Source: Planctomycetaceae bacterium
Lineage (GTDB): Bacteria; Planctomycetota; Planctomycetia; Pirellulales; Pirellulaceae
Length of the DNA: 41,228 nucleotides
Assembly (NCBI GenBank): GCA_021298315.1
Contig: JAJTFC010000069.1
Coordinates: 1-41,228 of the forward strand
Direction of reading: 5' to 3'
The position numbers were made by a program, and so were the translations under genes. Below, one piece after another: positions 1 to 7,199 of the stretch. A model generated the notes under the pieces. It saw only the letters and a list, made by a program, of their open reading frames with translations. It had not been told where the DNA came from and ran no database searches. Positions within the stretch are counted from its first letter, which is position 1; every line of letters starts with the position of its first letter.

Positions 1-422
1 CATCTGGACTCGTGCCAATACAAGACAATCCTCATTGGCCGTGTTCCCCGAGTGGACTGTCCAGAGCATGGAGTCAAGACCGTGACTGTACCGTGGGCTC
101 TGCCGCACAGTCGATTCACGGTCATGTTTGAGCGGTTTGCTATCGAAGTCCTACTGATGACTCAAAGAGCTACTTCAGAGATTGGTATCAGCGAGTCATT
201 CGTACCAAGATGGCGCCGATGAAAAAACTAGCGCGGAGTTTGAAGGAGCGAATCGATAACATTGTGACCTACTGTACACATGGGATCACCAATGCGGTGG
301 CCGACGGGATCAACAGTAAGATCATGTCGATAAAACGACGAGCAGGAGGCTATCGCAACATCGAAAACTTCAAAACCGCAGTGTTGTTTTACTGCGGCGG
401 ACTAGATCTCGACCCACGATAA
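1..422 (+). pseudogene. ISL3-family transposase remnant, internally deleted and frameshifted
   Basis: The left edge of the window falls inside this gene. Positions 1-219 in frame 1 read as the N-terminal zinc-finger region of an ISL3 transposase, with C-P-E-H-G followed by VTVPWALPHSRFT and a helical FERFAIEVLL segment. From about 180 the similarity moves to frame 3, which ends at 422 and carries the family's C-terminal signature (NIVTYCTHGITNAVADGIN, then SKIMSIKRRAGGYRN, then a CGGLDL tail). The catalytic DDE core that normally sits between these parts, several hundred residues, is absent. The junction is near 150-190. The remnant cannot transpose by itself. No clear terminal inverted repeat follows the stop codon. 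Family assignment is from recognised motifs, not a search. Confidence 0.75.
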
Positions 423-736
423 TGCCGGATGGACCCGAAAGAAAGCATCTCGAGGGGACCGACGATCTTAAATTTCCAGTCGAGCTCGTTAAAAGCCTCT
501 TTCAACTCTTTAGAATCTCGAAGTCCCAGGATGTCATTGTCGCGGGTCACTAGAAAGTCCGCCTTTGCTCCAAATGCAAGGTCAATATACTTGGCATCCT
601 TGGGGTCACGATCGAGTGGAAAGACACTTGGAACATTGGCCGAATAAGTTGAGCATAATTTGATTCGCTCAATGAAGTCCGTGACCAGAGCGGTTGTCAG
701 CGATGGAAACTTAAGTTGAAGGCTTGGCCTCCCCAA
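389..736 (-). pseudogene. PIN-domain toxin, N-terminally truncated (VapC-like/COG1569-type)
   Basis: The 115-residue frame matches the C-terminal half of PIN-family toxin nucleases. GRPSLQLKFPSLT resembles the segment after the first catalytic region, and RDPKDAKYIDLAFGAKADFL plus VTRDND carry the distal conserved acidic residues. Active PIN nucleases begin with a beta strand ending in an Asp (usually D-T-N), followed by about 50 residues including another acidic ligand. That whole part is missing. The frame begins at a TTG directly beside the antitoxin stop codon, so the 5' end appears to have been deleted in frame-neutral fashion. The last ~15 residues (after PLEML) run into the transposase remnant on the other strand and are probably not native. 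It is unlikely to be an active RNase. The neighbouring antitoxin gene looks intact. Confidence 0.6.
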
Positions 737-991
737 TTACTCTTGCCCTTGATTGACCGCGTGTACTTCGTTTCTGGCGTCTTCGAAGGCGTTTTCGAGC
801 TCAGCGTCAGTGATTTGGGTTCCAGCGATTTGCTCACGGAACGGAGCCAATATTTCAGCAAATGATCGGCTACCGATGACACCGTTACGAATCAACTCAG
901 CCGCATAGGATTCAACAGACTGGCCGCGTAATGCAGCTTGCTTTGCAAGTATCTGCTCTGTTCCATCGGGAATGTTTACACTGATGATCAT
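737..991 (-). CDS. Antitoxin-like protein of a PIN-type toxin-antitoxin pair
   Basis: This 84-residue acidic protein lies directly upstream of the PIN remnant on the same strand, in the usual antitoxin-then-toxin order. The ATG at 991 is preferred over the longer frame because an AGAGGA ribosome-binding site sits a few bases upstream. The N-terminus (MIISVNIPDGTEQILAKQAA) has the alternating beta strand followed by helices seen in ribbon-helix-helix-like antitoxins. The C-terminal half is acidic and helical, as expected for a toxin-wrapping tail. By family analogy it would bind DNA to autoregulate the operon and bind the PIN toxin to inhibit it. Here it stands beside a toxin that lacks its catalytic N-terminus. 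Specific family membership is not certain. Confidence 0.6.
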   Translation of the reverse strand: MIISVNIPDGTEQILAKQAALRGQSVESYAAELIRNGVIGSRSFAEILAPFREQIAGTQITDAELENAFEDARNEVHAVNQGQE

Positions 992-1147
992 TTTTTCCTC
1001 TCTAAGGATTGGACGGCACAAGGCTAGAAATATCGGCCACTTAGACGATTACAGCACTACCAATGAGTGATCACCAAATGGAAAGCTCGGCCATCGCTCC
1101 CAAAACAGAGCAAGGTTGCGAGTTTAGGACGCCGCCTCCATCGAGTC

Positions 1148-1165
1148 GGTCACCGCAACGTGACC
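1148..1165. other. Short hairpin (6-bp stem)
   Basis: GGTCAC and GTGACC pair around a CGCAAC loop, ten bases before a stronger terminator hairpin. Together the two form a tandem stem-loop block in a stretch without genes. It could be the 3' end of a small RNA or of a lost gene. Confidence 0.35.
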
Positions 1166-1174
1166 ATAGAGCTC

Positions 1175-1213
1175 AAGACCCGCTGGCTCATCCCAGCGGG
1201 TCTTTGCGTTTTT
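1175..1213 (+). terminator. Rho-independent terminator-like hairpin
   Basis: A perfect 12-bp stem (AAGACCCGCTGG with CCAGCGGGTCTT) around a six-base loop is followed by TGCGTTTTT, giving a plus-strand terminator shape. No plus-strand gene is recognisable immediately upstream, so it either ends an unrecognised small RNA or is left over from a deleted gene. Confidence 0.6.
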
Positions 1214-1485
1214 ACCCAATAAAGTCAAAGGGATTGCGAGCTAGCGGTTCGAATCAATCGTCCCAACGCGTGACTCACCCGTGGCCGATTTTCGGTCCAA
1301 ATGGGCTCTAAACCGCCAAAAGGCTCTAAATCGCGTGACTCACCCCCAAGTGAGTCACACGACGTAAGTCCAATGAAAACATGGGTTTTCGCGATTTTGC
1401 CGCCAATCGAAGTTTTAGCGGAAATGGCCTATGGCAGTGGGATGAAAAATCAGGGCTAGCGCGTCACGCGGAGTTGTCTCAGGTC
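1214..1485. other. Gene-poor stretch with a TGACTCA palindrome
   Basis: No credible coding frame is seen here. The sequence CGCGTGACTCACCC occurs at 1266-1279 and again at 1333-1346. The second copy forms a perfect 9-bp hairpin, GTGACTCAC with GTGAGTCAC, at 1335-1358 around a CCCCAA loop. This could be a protein-binding site or a decayed mobile-element end. No function can be assigned. Confidence 0.35.
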
Positions 1486-1744
1486 GTAGGGTACGTGCAG
1501 CGGTCGGGTAACGAGCTCAAGTAACCGCAAATAGCATCAACCACATCCATTACCCAAGTACAGTTGCCAACAAAGACCGACCGCGGAACGTACCTTGGCG
1601 CTCTCAACGTGGTCAATCGCTCCAAGGTACGTTGCGCGGTCCTCTTCCCTTCCATGGTTCGCGATCTCAATTACCCAAGTACAGTCGCCAACAAAGACCG
1701 ACCGCGGAACGTACCTTGGCGCTCTCAATGTGGTCAATCGCTCC
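1486..1744. repeat. REP/BIME-like repeat cluster, left copy
   Basis: A short motif built from GGTACGT and GCGGTCC halves occurs four times in alternating orientation: plus at 1486-1505 (with a GTAG foot), minus at 1579-1594, plus at 1626-1642 and minus at 1700-1715. A 75-bp direct repeat with two mismatches (1549-1623 and 1670-1744, period 121 bp) includes two of these copies. The segment around 1579-1664 is the inverse complement of a segment near 40957-41040 at the other end of the window. GTAG-footed imperfect palindromes in alternating orientation resemble REP elements mobilised by RAYT-type Y1 transposases. No such transposase gene is in the window. The short open frames inside the cluster are artefacts of the repeats. 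Confidence 0.7.
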
Positions 1745-1919
1745 TCCGGGGCCAGTGCATCTTCGGGGGGGCGTCGCTTGCTACCTGTATGTCGGCCCGC
1801 TGGGCCACAAACCATCCAAGCGAATCAGCGCGGTAACAAACCCAATCAACCCCTGCAAGCCTGAGCGCTTATCAATCCTTACTAGGCCGCTGTTCGCTAC
1901 CATCACGCACACCCGTCTC

Positions 1920-1949
1920 TTGCGCTATTTCGCAAAAACCGTGTACAAT
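1920..1949 (+). promoter_or_regulatory. Candidate sigma-70 promoter of the hydrolase-CPXCG gene
   Basis: TTGCGC at 1920-1925 and TACAAT at 1944-1949 are separated by 18 bp, a good housekeeping-type spacing. Transcription would begin about 50 bases before the ATG at 2007. This is inferred from sequence only. Confidence 0.4.
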
Positions 1950-2006
1950 CTCAAGCCCCGCGTGAAACTCCAATAGCCATTCGTGTTCAGTGAACTTGGT
2001 TGAATC

Positions 2007-2720
2007 ATGAAAATCCTGTTTCTTCATGGATGGCACAGCCTACCCGGGGGCGTCAAGCCGACCTACTTGAAAGACCATGGCATCGAGGTAACGAACCCGA
2101 AACTCGATGACGACGACTTTCAAGCGGCGCTTGAGCACGCTCGGGAGGAGTTCGATAAGCATCGTCCAGAAGTGGTCGTCGGTAGCTCTCGCGGTGGTGC
2201 ACTTGCGATGAATCTTGATCGCTCCGAGAGCAAACTGGTTCTTTTGTGCCCGGCCTGGAAGAAATGGGGACTTGCTACCAAAGTTCGCTCCGACACGATC
2301 ATCCTCCACAGCAGAGCCGATGATGTGATCCCCTACGAGGATTCTGTCGAACTTGCTCGAACGTCGAATGCTACACTGATAGAATGTGGACACGATCATC
2401 GACTTGCCGATGATGAATCGCTTGCGGTCATGCTTTGGGCTTGTCAATTGTCCGCGTCAGGCGAAAAACTACCTTGGACAGAGGACGATCCAGAGTCGAA
2501 TTCAAAAAACAAACCTATCGGAGACGACGCAACTTACATTTGCGATTCGTGCGGTGAGGAAATCGTTATTCCGTTGGATTTGACCGAAGGAGTCCATCAG
2601 CGGTACGTCGAGGATTGTCCCGTTTGCTGCAACGCCAATGTCATCTTTGTGGATGTTGACGATCGAGGGAATGTCTCAGTTCATGCCCAACCCGAGCAAG
2701 ATCGCGATGAACTTTCATGA
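2007..2720 (+). CDS. Alpha/beta hydrolase fused to a CPXCG cysteine-rich zinc-ribbon domain
   Basis: Residues 1-~150 form a small alpha/beta hydrolase of the YqiA/UPF0227-like kind. It has an HGWHS motif after the first strand, the nucleophile elbow GSSRGG, an acidic residue in SRADDVIPYEDS, and the His in CGHDH, which together make a plausible Ser-Asp-His triad. After a linker rich in Glu, Asp and Ser, residues ~175-237 match the CPXCG-containing cysteine-rich family: CDSCGEE, then an HQRYVEDCPVCC signature, then strand-forming residues. That module usually occurs as a stand-alone protein of ~60 residues and probably binds zinc. The substrate is unknown. No signal peptide is seen, so it should be cytoplasmic. 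The gene converges on the DUF1552 gene with only 8 bp between stops. Confidence 0.8.
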   Translation: MKILFLHGWHSLPGGVKPTYLKDHGIEVTNPKLDDDDFQAALEHAREEFDKHRPEVVVGSSRGGALAMNLDRSESKLVLLCPAWKKWGLATKVRSDTIILHSRADDVIPYEDSVELARTSNATLIECGHDHRLADDESLAVMLWACQLSASGEKLPWTEDDPESNSKNKPIGDDATYICDSCGEEIVIPLDLTEGVHQRYVEDCPVCCNANVIFVDVDDRGNVSVHAQPEQDRDELS

Positions 2721-2728
2721 CTATCAAA

Positions 2729-4024
2729 CTACAGTAATCCCATATCCTTTTGGCTGCTTCCAAACTTGCCCGTATCGACATCGTGCTTGTGGAGTAGCTC
2801 CAGGTACAGATTGCACAGAGGAGTGGCCTGCTCGAATGCGCGGTAGCATTGGTGTCGGTAGCCTCCACCCGCAACGATGATGGGCAAATGATCGCAAGTA
2901 TGATCGGACGAGTTGCCGAAGTTGCTCCCAAAAACAATTGTCGTATGATCCAACAAACTCCCACCTGGCTCTTGGATTTGCTCAATGTCCCAAAGGAACT
3001 GATCGAAGTGCTTGATGATATCTCGCTCAACACAACTGAGATTCGAAAGCACTTCGGGGTTTCCCCCGTGATGGGATAACGTATGCCAACCGCCAATCGC
3101 TCCGGGCACCTTGATCGCACCGTAGATCCAGTCCATCGACAACGTGATGATCCGTGTCGAATCAGTACGAAAGGCAAGTTTGGCAAGCTCGAAGAGATTC
3201 TGAATCTTGGTCGAGAACTCGTATTCTTTATCCGTGCTAAGCGAATTGGCCACCTTGGGTTTTTCAGCGTTCAACCAAAACTTCTCTCGCTCTAACTGTG
3301 TTTCAAGTTCGCGGATTACCTTGGTGTAAGTCTCAAGTTTTTCAGAACCGCTGGAATCTCTACCAAGTGTATCAAGGTCTCGGCGGAGGGCTTCTAGTAC
3401 CAGCGTGTCGCTGGCCAGTTGCTGGCGTTTGGCCTGCAGATCTTCAGGCCCAAAGAGCATATCGAAAATCTCTTCCTCGTTGTGCATCGGTGGAATCGCA
3501 ACGCCGCGATCGTTCCAACTACAGCCCCAACCTCGGTTGTAGATGCTGAAACTCAGAAACGGGAATCGCGTTTGAGAGCCCATGGTGCTTACGAGCACTT
3601 GATCCAAGGAGATTCCATTGACAAAGTTCGAGGCCTCGGGATTCGGCTTGCCCGTTAAAAAAGATTTCTCAGAGTCGTGGTTACTCGTTTGCATACCAGG
3701 ATGAAATACATTTCCAAACACGGTCAACTTGTTAAGCAATCGCAGACCGCGTAGGTATTCGGCGGTCGATAAGTCCGAAGGATTCTTTGGGAAGAAGTAA
3801 GGAGCGTGGAATCCGAGTGAATTGCAGATGAACAAGATACGACGCGGAGCGGGCTTGGGTATCTCCTGAGCCTTCAGCAACGATCCTCGCAATGCAAGCG
3901 ACTCGATCGCTAGCGGCAATGCAACACCGAACTTGAGGAGCCTTCGGCGGATCGGATCTGGCCTTTCCAACTCTCCAGACGATTCGTTTTGACTGGGGTA
4001 TTGCGTTGGTTTGCTGTGAGTCAT
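2729..4024 (-). CDS. DUF1552 domain-containing protein, Tat-type signal
   Basis: This 431-residue protein belongs to the planctomycete/verrucomicrobial DUF1552 family, recognised by PAPRRILFICNSLGFHAPYF near the N-terminus, a later NHDSEKSFLTG motif, and a C-terminal FGSNFGNSSDHTCDHLPII. A twin-arginine-like RRRLLKFG before a hydrophobic stretch (residues ~26-45) suggests Tat export. The ATG at 4024 was chosen because it overlaps the stop of the upstream gene as ATGA; the open frame extends 20 codons further but without a better start. The translational coupling to the DUF1592-group gene is typical: such pairs are abundant in planctomycetes, where one partner carries a cytochrome-like domain. 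The biochemical role of DUF1552 is not established. The fold resembles the sulfatase/alkaline phosphatase-like DUF1501 group, by inference only. Confidence 0.85.
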   Translation of the reverse strand: MTHSKPTQYPSQNESSGELERPDPIRRRLLKFGVALPLAIESLALRGSLLKAQEIPKPAPRRILFICNSLGFHAPYFFPKNPSDLSTAEYLRGLRLLNKLTVFGNVFHPGMQTSNHDSEKSFLTGKPNPEASNFVNGISLDQVLVSTMGSQTRFPFLSFSIYNRGWGCSWNDRGVAIPPMHNEEEIFDMLFGPEDLQAKRQQLASDTLVLEALRRDLDTLGRDSSGSEKLETYTKVIRELETQLEREKFWLNAEKPKVANSLSTDKEYEFSTKIQNLFELAKLAFRTDSTRIITLSMDWIYGAIKVPGAIGGWHTLSHHGGNPEVLSNLSCVERDIIKHFDQFLWDIEQIQEPGGSLLDHTTIVFGSNFGNSSDHTCDHLPIIVAGGGYRHQCYRAFEQATPLCNLYLELLHKHDVDTGKFGSSQKDMGLL

Positions 4025-6864
4025 GGCGTCTTCTCGAAGATAGAATAAACGAGGACACTTGCGACGAGATCCTTCAATCCGCAATCCTCAGGATTCTCTG
4101 GAATCATCCTATAGAGGGCAATTCGTTGCTGCAAGCTTGGCTCGTACCCATTTGCATACTCAAAGAATTTTCTAGCCAGATTGTAAGCGATGTTTTTGTG
4201 TTTCGACAAAAGCACCTTCTTTAAGCCAACGACATTCTCAAATGGGACTCCTGCAATCTCCCCGGATGCATCGACTTGTGACGCCTCCTGAAAGTAACCT
4301 TCGATTCTGTACGAAAACGTTCCCCTGTGCGGCAACTCGGCTCGGTACCTCGTGCGCCATTGCCCAGTTGCGTCAAAGCTCTCTAATGCGAACCCATACG
4401 GATCGATGCTCTTGTGACAAGCATTGCAGGCCCCGTTTTGCTTGTGCTCCTGGATCTGCTCCTTGAGCGTCGTTGCATGATTCGCGTTAGGTTCAATCGC
4501 TTTGATGTTCGGTGGCGGAGGCGAGAGCGTGTTGCCGGCGATGTTCTTCGAGACCCATGCGCCCCGGAGGATCGGAGAGGTTTGAAATCCGTCGGAGGTG
4601 ACTTTGAGAATACTTCCCATCGTCAGCAGTCCACCTCGTGGGCTTCCTTGGGGAAGCACGACCGGTCGGAACTCTTGGCCAACGATTCCAGCGATACCAT
4701 AGTGCTCAGCAAGCCGTTGATTCAAGATCGCGAAATTGGAATCGATCAGCCTTGAGACAGGCAGGTTTTCCGTCAAGCAATGGTGGATGTACTGCTCGGT
4801 CTCAAGCGGCAGGTAGTGATTTAGCAAGTCGTTGTATTCAGGATACAGCTTCAATGAAGGTGAAACTTTATTGAAACCTCGCAGGCTCAGCCATTGATCG
4901 CAAAACGAATGGATCATCCGCTTGGCTCGTGGATCTCCTAGCATCCGATCGATCTCAAGCCGAATCGTATCGGCATCGATTCGGTCGTCTTTTGCGAGCT
5001 CCAAAAGTCGCTCGTCGGGCACCGATAGCCACAGGCATCTCGCAAGATCAGCAGCCCTTGCATACGATCCATTTCGGTGAACTCCAGGTACAAGCACAAA
5101 TCGGTGCGAGCAGACGATCGCTTTGAATGCAGCGCGACAAGCGTCGATGAAATCGGGGCGATCTTGCCAAGTATCCAAGCCGACGCGATAGTAGGGTTCC
5201 AGCTCTTGATCGGACAGTTCCGATGAAAAAGCTCGCTCGGCAAATCGCCGGATAACCAGCTTTAAATCGCGATCGGAATTCGAATCGACAGTAATTTTTA
5301 AAGGCGCTTCGGTGAGACTGGGTTGGACTTCAGAAGTTTCGAGGATCACATCCAGACCGCCAATCGACGCAAGCGATTTGCCATCGAGCATGACAGAATC
5401 GGTGACAAGAAACCGAATATATGGCTCGTGAACTGTTTGCGGAAATCGGATCTCTTGTTCAGCCGCATGCATGACCTCTAAGGTGCCTTGGACGATCGGC
5501 TCGCTCCACTGCTTACCGTCCTGGGATACAGAGACCTCATAAGCCTTGACTTGTCCGTTTCCATTCCCTCCGGTCCATGTCGAGTACGATAAACCCGCCA
5601 GGGCTCGGCGATTGGGGTTTGCGATCACCAAGTAGTGAGGAGGCTTGGCAACATCGGGCGTAAACCGAGTGTGCCAAAAGGTTTTGCTCGATCGATCGAG
5701 CATCTTTTCCATTTCCATGCCGATTTGAAAACTGCTAACCGAAACCGCTGCTCCGATCTGCTCCAAAGCCGTTGGTCCCGATGCAACGATTTTGGTGTCG
5801 CGGGGTGGGAATTGAATCGGAAGTCCGTCGAAGTTCTGACCTATGGATTTCGGAGGCCAGCTTTCAAGCAATGGCCCACGGACACTCAGTCGTTCGATAT
5901 AGGCTCCTTGATTGCCCCCTTGTTGCCGCCAAGTGTGCCTAGAATAGCAGTGAACCGAAACATTCTCGCCAGGGTAGAGCCAGCCTTCGAGTTTGAAAGA
6001 CTGAACCTCTGTATTGCCGACCGACAGGGCACCTAAAAGGCGTTGGGGTTGAGGACGGTCGTCGGCGTAATAGTATTTTCCTGCATAGACCAAGATGCTC
6101 ACATCCCCATCGAAGTCACCAACTTTGGCCGCATCGAAGGTCAGTTCGTACCAAGCGGCGGTGGGAGGTTCAAAGTTATCGTAGAAATACGAATAGCTAT
6201 TCCCGTTATTTGCACGAGTCCAGGAGTAGAGCAATCCTTTCTTGTAATCACGAGCGTAGATATTGTAAGTTTCGTGACTGTCTTTAATGGTGCTTGTGGT
6301 CCACAGTTGCTCTTGGGGGAATCCAGCTCTCGGCAGTGCGAATTCGAGTAGTTGTTCCGCAGTGTTGAAGTAGGACCCGAGCTGCTCCTTCGAGAGCATG
6401 ATTCGCCTGTCTGTGTCAAACAGATTTGTGCCGCGATCCTCGGGGATCTGGTCTGCAAGTTCGATTCGGACTCCGAGCAGATCGTTGAGGCTCTGTACGA
6501 ACTCATGTCGACTCAAACGTCGGTAGGAACCTGTGGGACGTTGTTTCGAGTGAATTGCAAGCCAGTCCAAAATCGTTTGCCGTTCGGAGGCTGTGGGTTG
6601 CTCGGCATCTGATGGAGGCATTTGATGAGTGATGATTCTTTCGAACACCAAAGTCCCATCGAAGGGCGAATGCGAGAGCATCGCATCGATATCCAGGCCA
6701 GCTTCTTTAGAGCTCTCCGAGTGGCAATCGGAGCAGTATTTGGAGATTAGTTGCCTTGCTGGCCCGTTTGCAGGATCCGATCCTTGCTCGGCAGGCTCTT
6801 GGGCGCAGGAACAAGCGGCTAAGAGCCATGCGATACAAAGGGTGTAGAGTCTGGTGATGCCCAT
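4021..6864 (-). CDS. DUF1592/DUF1588/DUF1587/DUF1585/DUF1595 protein with planctomycete cytochrome-C and discoidin-like insert
   Basis: This is a 947-residue exported protein. The N-terminus has a hydrophobic signal with Cys residues (LLAACSC), which could make it a lipoprotein. A PSCyt1-type haem motif CSDCH follows at residues 44-48, with a likely Met ligand in HQMPPSD near 82. The DUF1587 motif (RRLSRHEFVQSLNDLLGV) lies at ~105-170. DUF1595, DUF1592, DUF1588 (with CNACH near 811) and DUF1585 run from ~530 to the end. Between DUF1587 and DUF1595 there is an extra ~330-residue part. Its first half looks like a beta-sandwich carbohydrate-binding region. Its second half (~355-500) resembles a discoidin (F5/8C) domain, with WHTRFTPDVAKPPHYLVI. 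The two haem motifs suggest electron transfer in the periplasm. The substrate is unknown. The DUF1552 gene overlaps its stop codon by ATGA. Confidence 0.88.
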   Translation of the reverse strand: MGITRLYTLCIAWLLAACSCAQEPAEQGSDPANGPARQLISKYCSDCHSESSKEAGLDIDAMLSHSPFDGTLVFERIITHQMPPSDAEQPTASERQTILDWLAIHSKQRPTGSYRRLSRHEFVQSLNDLLGVRIELADQIPEDRGTNLFDTDRRIMLSKEQLGSYFNTAEQLLEFALPRAGFPQEQLWTTSTIKDSHETYNIYARDYKKGLLYSWTRANNGNSYSYFYDNFEPPTAAWYELTFDAAKVGDFDGDVSILVYAGKYYYADDRPQPQRLLGALSVGNTEVQSFKLEGWLYPGENVSVHCYSRHTWRQQGGNQGAYIERLSVRGPLLESWPPKSIGQNFDGLPIQFPPRDTKIVASGPTALEQIGAAVSVSSFQIGMEMEKMLDRSSKTFWHTRFTPDVAKPPHYLVIANPNRRALAGLSYSTWTGGNGNGQVKAYEVSVSQDGKQWSEPIVQGTLEVMHAAEQEIRFPQTVHEPYIRFLVTDSVMLDGKSLASIGGLDVILETSEVQPSLTEAPLKITVDSNSDRDLKLVIRRFAERAFSSELSDQELEPYYRVGLDTWQDRPDFIDACRAAFKAIVCSHRFVLVPGVHRNGSYARAADLARCLWLSVPDERLLELAKDDRIDADTIRLEIDRMLGDPRAKRMIHSFCDQWLSLRGFNKVSPSLKLYPEYNDLLNHYLPLETEQYIHHCLTENLPVSRLIDSNFAILNQRLAEHYGIAGIVGQEFRPVVLPQGSPRGGLLTMGSILKVTSDGFQTSPILRGAWVSKNIAGNTLSPPPPNIKAIEPNANHATTLKEQIQEHKQNGACNACHKSIDPYGFALESFDATGQWRTRYRAELPHRGTFSYRIEGYFQEASQVDASGEIAGVPFENVVGLKKVLLSKHKNIAYNLARKFFEYANGYEPSLQQRIALYRMIPENPEDCGLKDLVASVLVYSIFEKTP

Positions 6865-7043
6865 CTGGCCGTCTTGTTAAGCGAAACAACTTCATGCAGT
6901 CTTTCGACTATTCTATCCACATCCAGCCCCTTTTGTTTCAGGTTCCTTTGGAAATTGGGTAGCGAGGCTCCGAGATCAATGACGAGTCGCTCGAGTTGTG
7001 ATTCTGTGATCCTGGGCACGATGATCCAGCTAATCTTTTGCAT
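6819..7043 (-). CDS. Small hypothetical protein upstream of the DUF1592-group gene
   Basis: This short frame overlaps the first 46 bases of the DUF1592-group gene. From the ATG at 7043 it encodes about 74 residues with an amphipathic pattern (RITESQLERLVIDLGASL, then DVDRIVERLHEVV) that looks more protein-like than chance. A longer frame opens at a TTG at 7073. No clear ribosome-binding site is visible and no family is recognised. It occupies the otherwise empty gap between the divergent DUF1592-group and PanB-like genes, where promoters for both should lie, so it may be spurious. Confidence 0.3.
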   Translation of the reverse strand: MQKISWIIVPRITESQLERLVIDLGASLPNFQRNLKQKGLDVDRIVERLHEVVSLNKTARWASPDSTPFVSHGS

Positions 7044-7199
7044 TGGGGCATTTGTTGGTTGACCAAGCGGCAAAGCCGAGTCGGCATGAAAAAGACACCT
7101 CCGAGACTAGTCCATTTCACATTCCGACAAAAATGATACAACTTTTCTTCGTCAGGATCTACGAAATGCCCCGATGTTCTCAAACGCACAAACAATACG

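Noticed and set aside
1240..1262. GGTTCGAATC resembling a tRNA T-loop
   Set aside because: The flanking bases do not form a T stem or acceptor stem and no anticodon arm lies upstream, so it is not a tRNA. It could at most be a chance match.
1479..1976. Several overlapping short frames on both strands around 1479-1976
   Set aside because: They are readings of the REP/BIME-like repeats; the same peptide fragments reappear near 40783-41140 in inverted orientation, and none has protein-like features.
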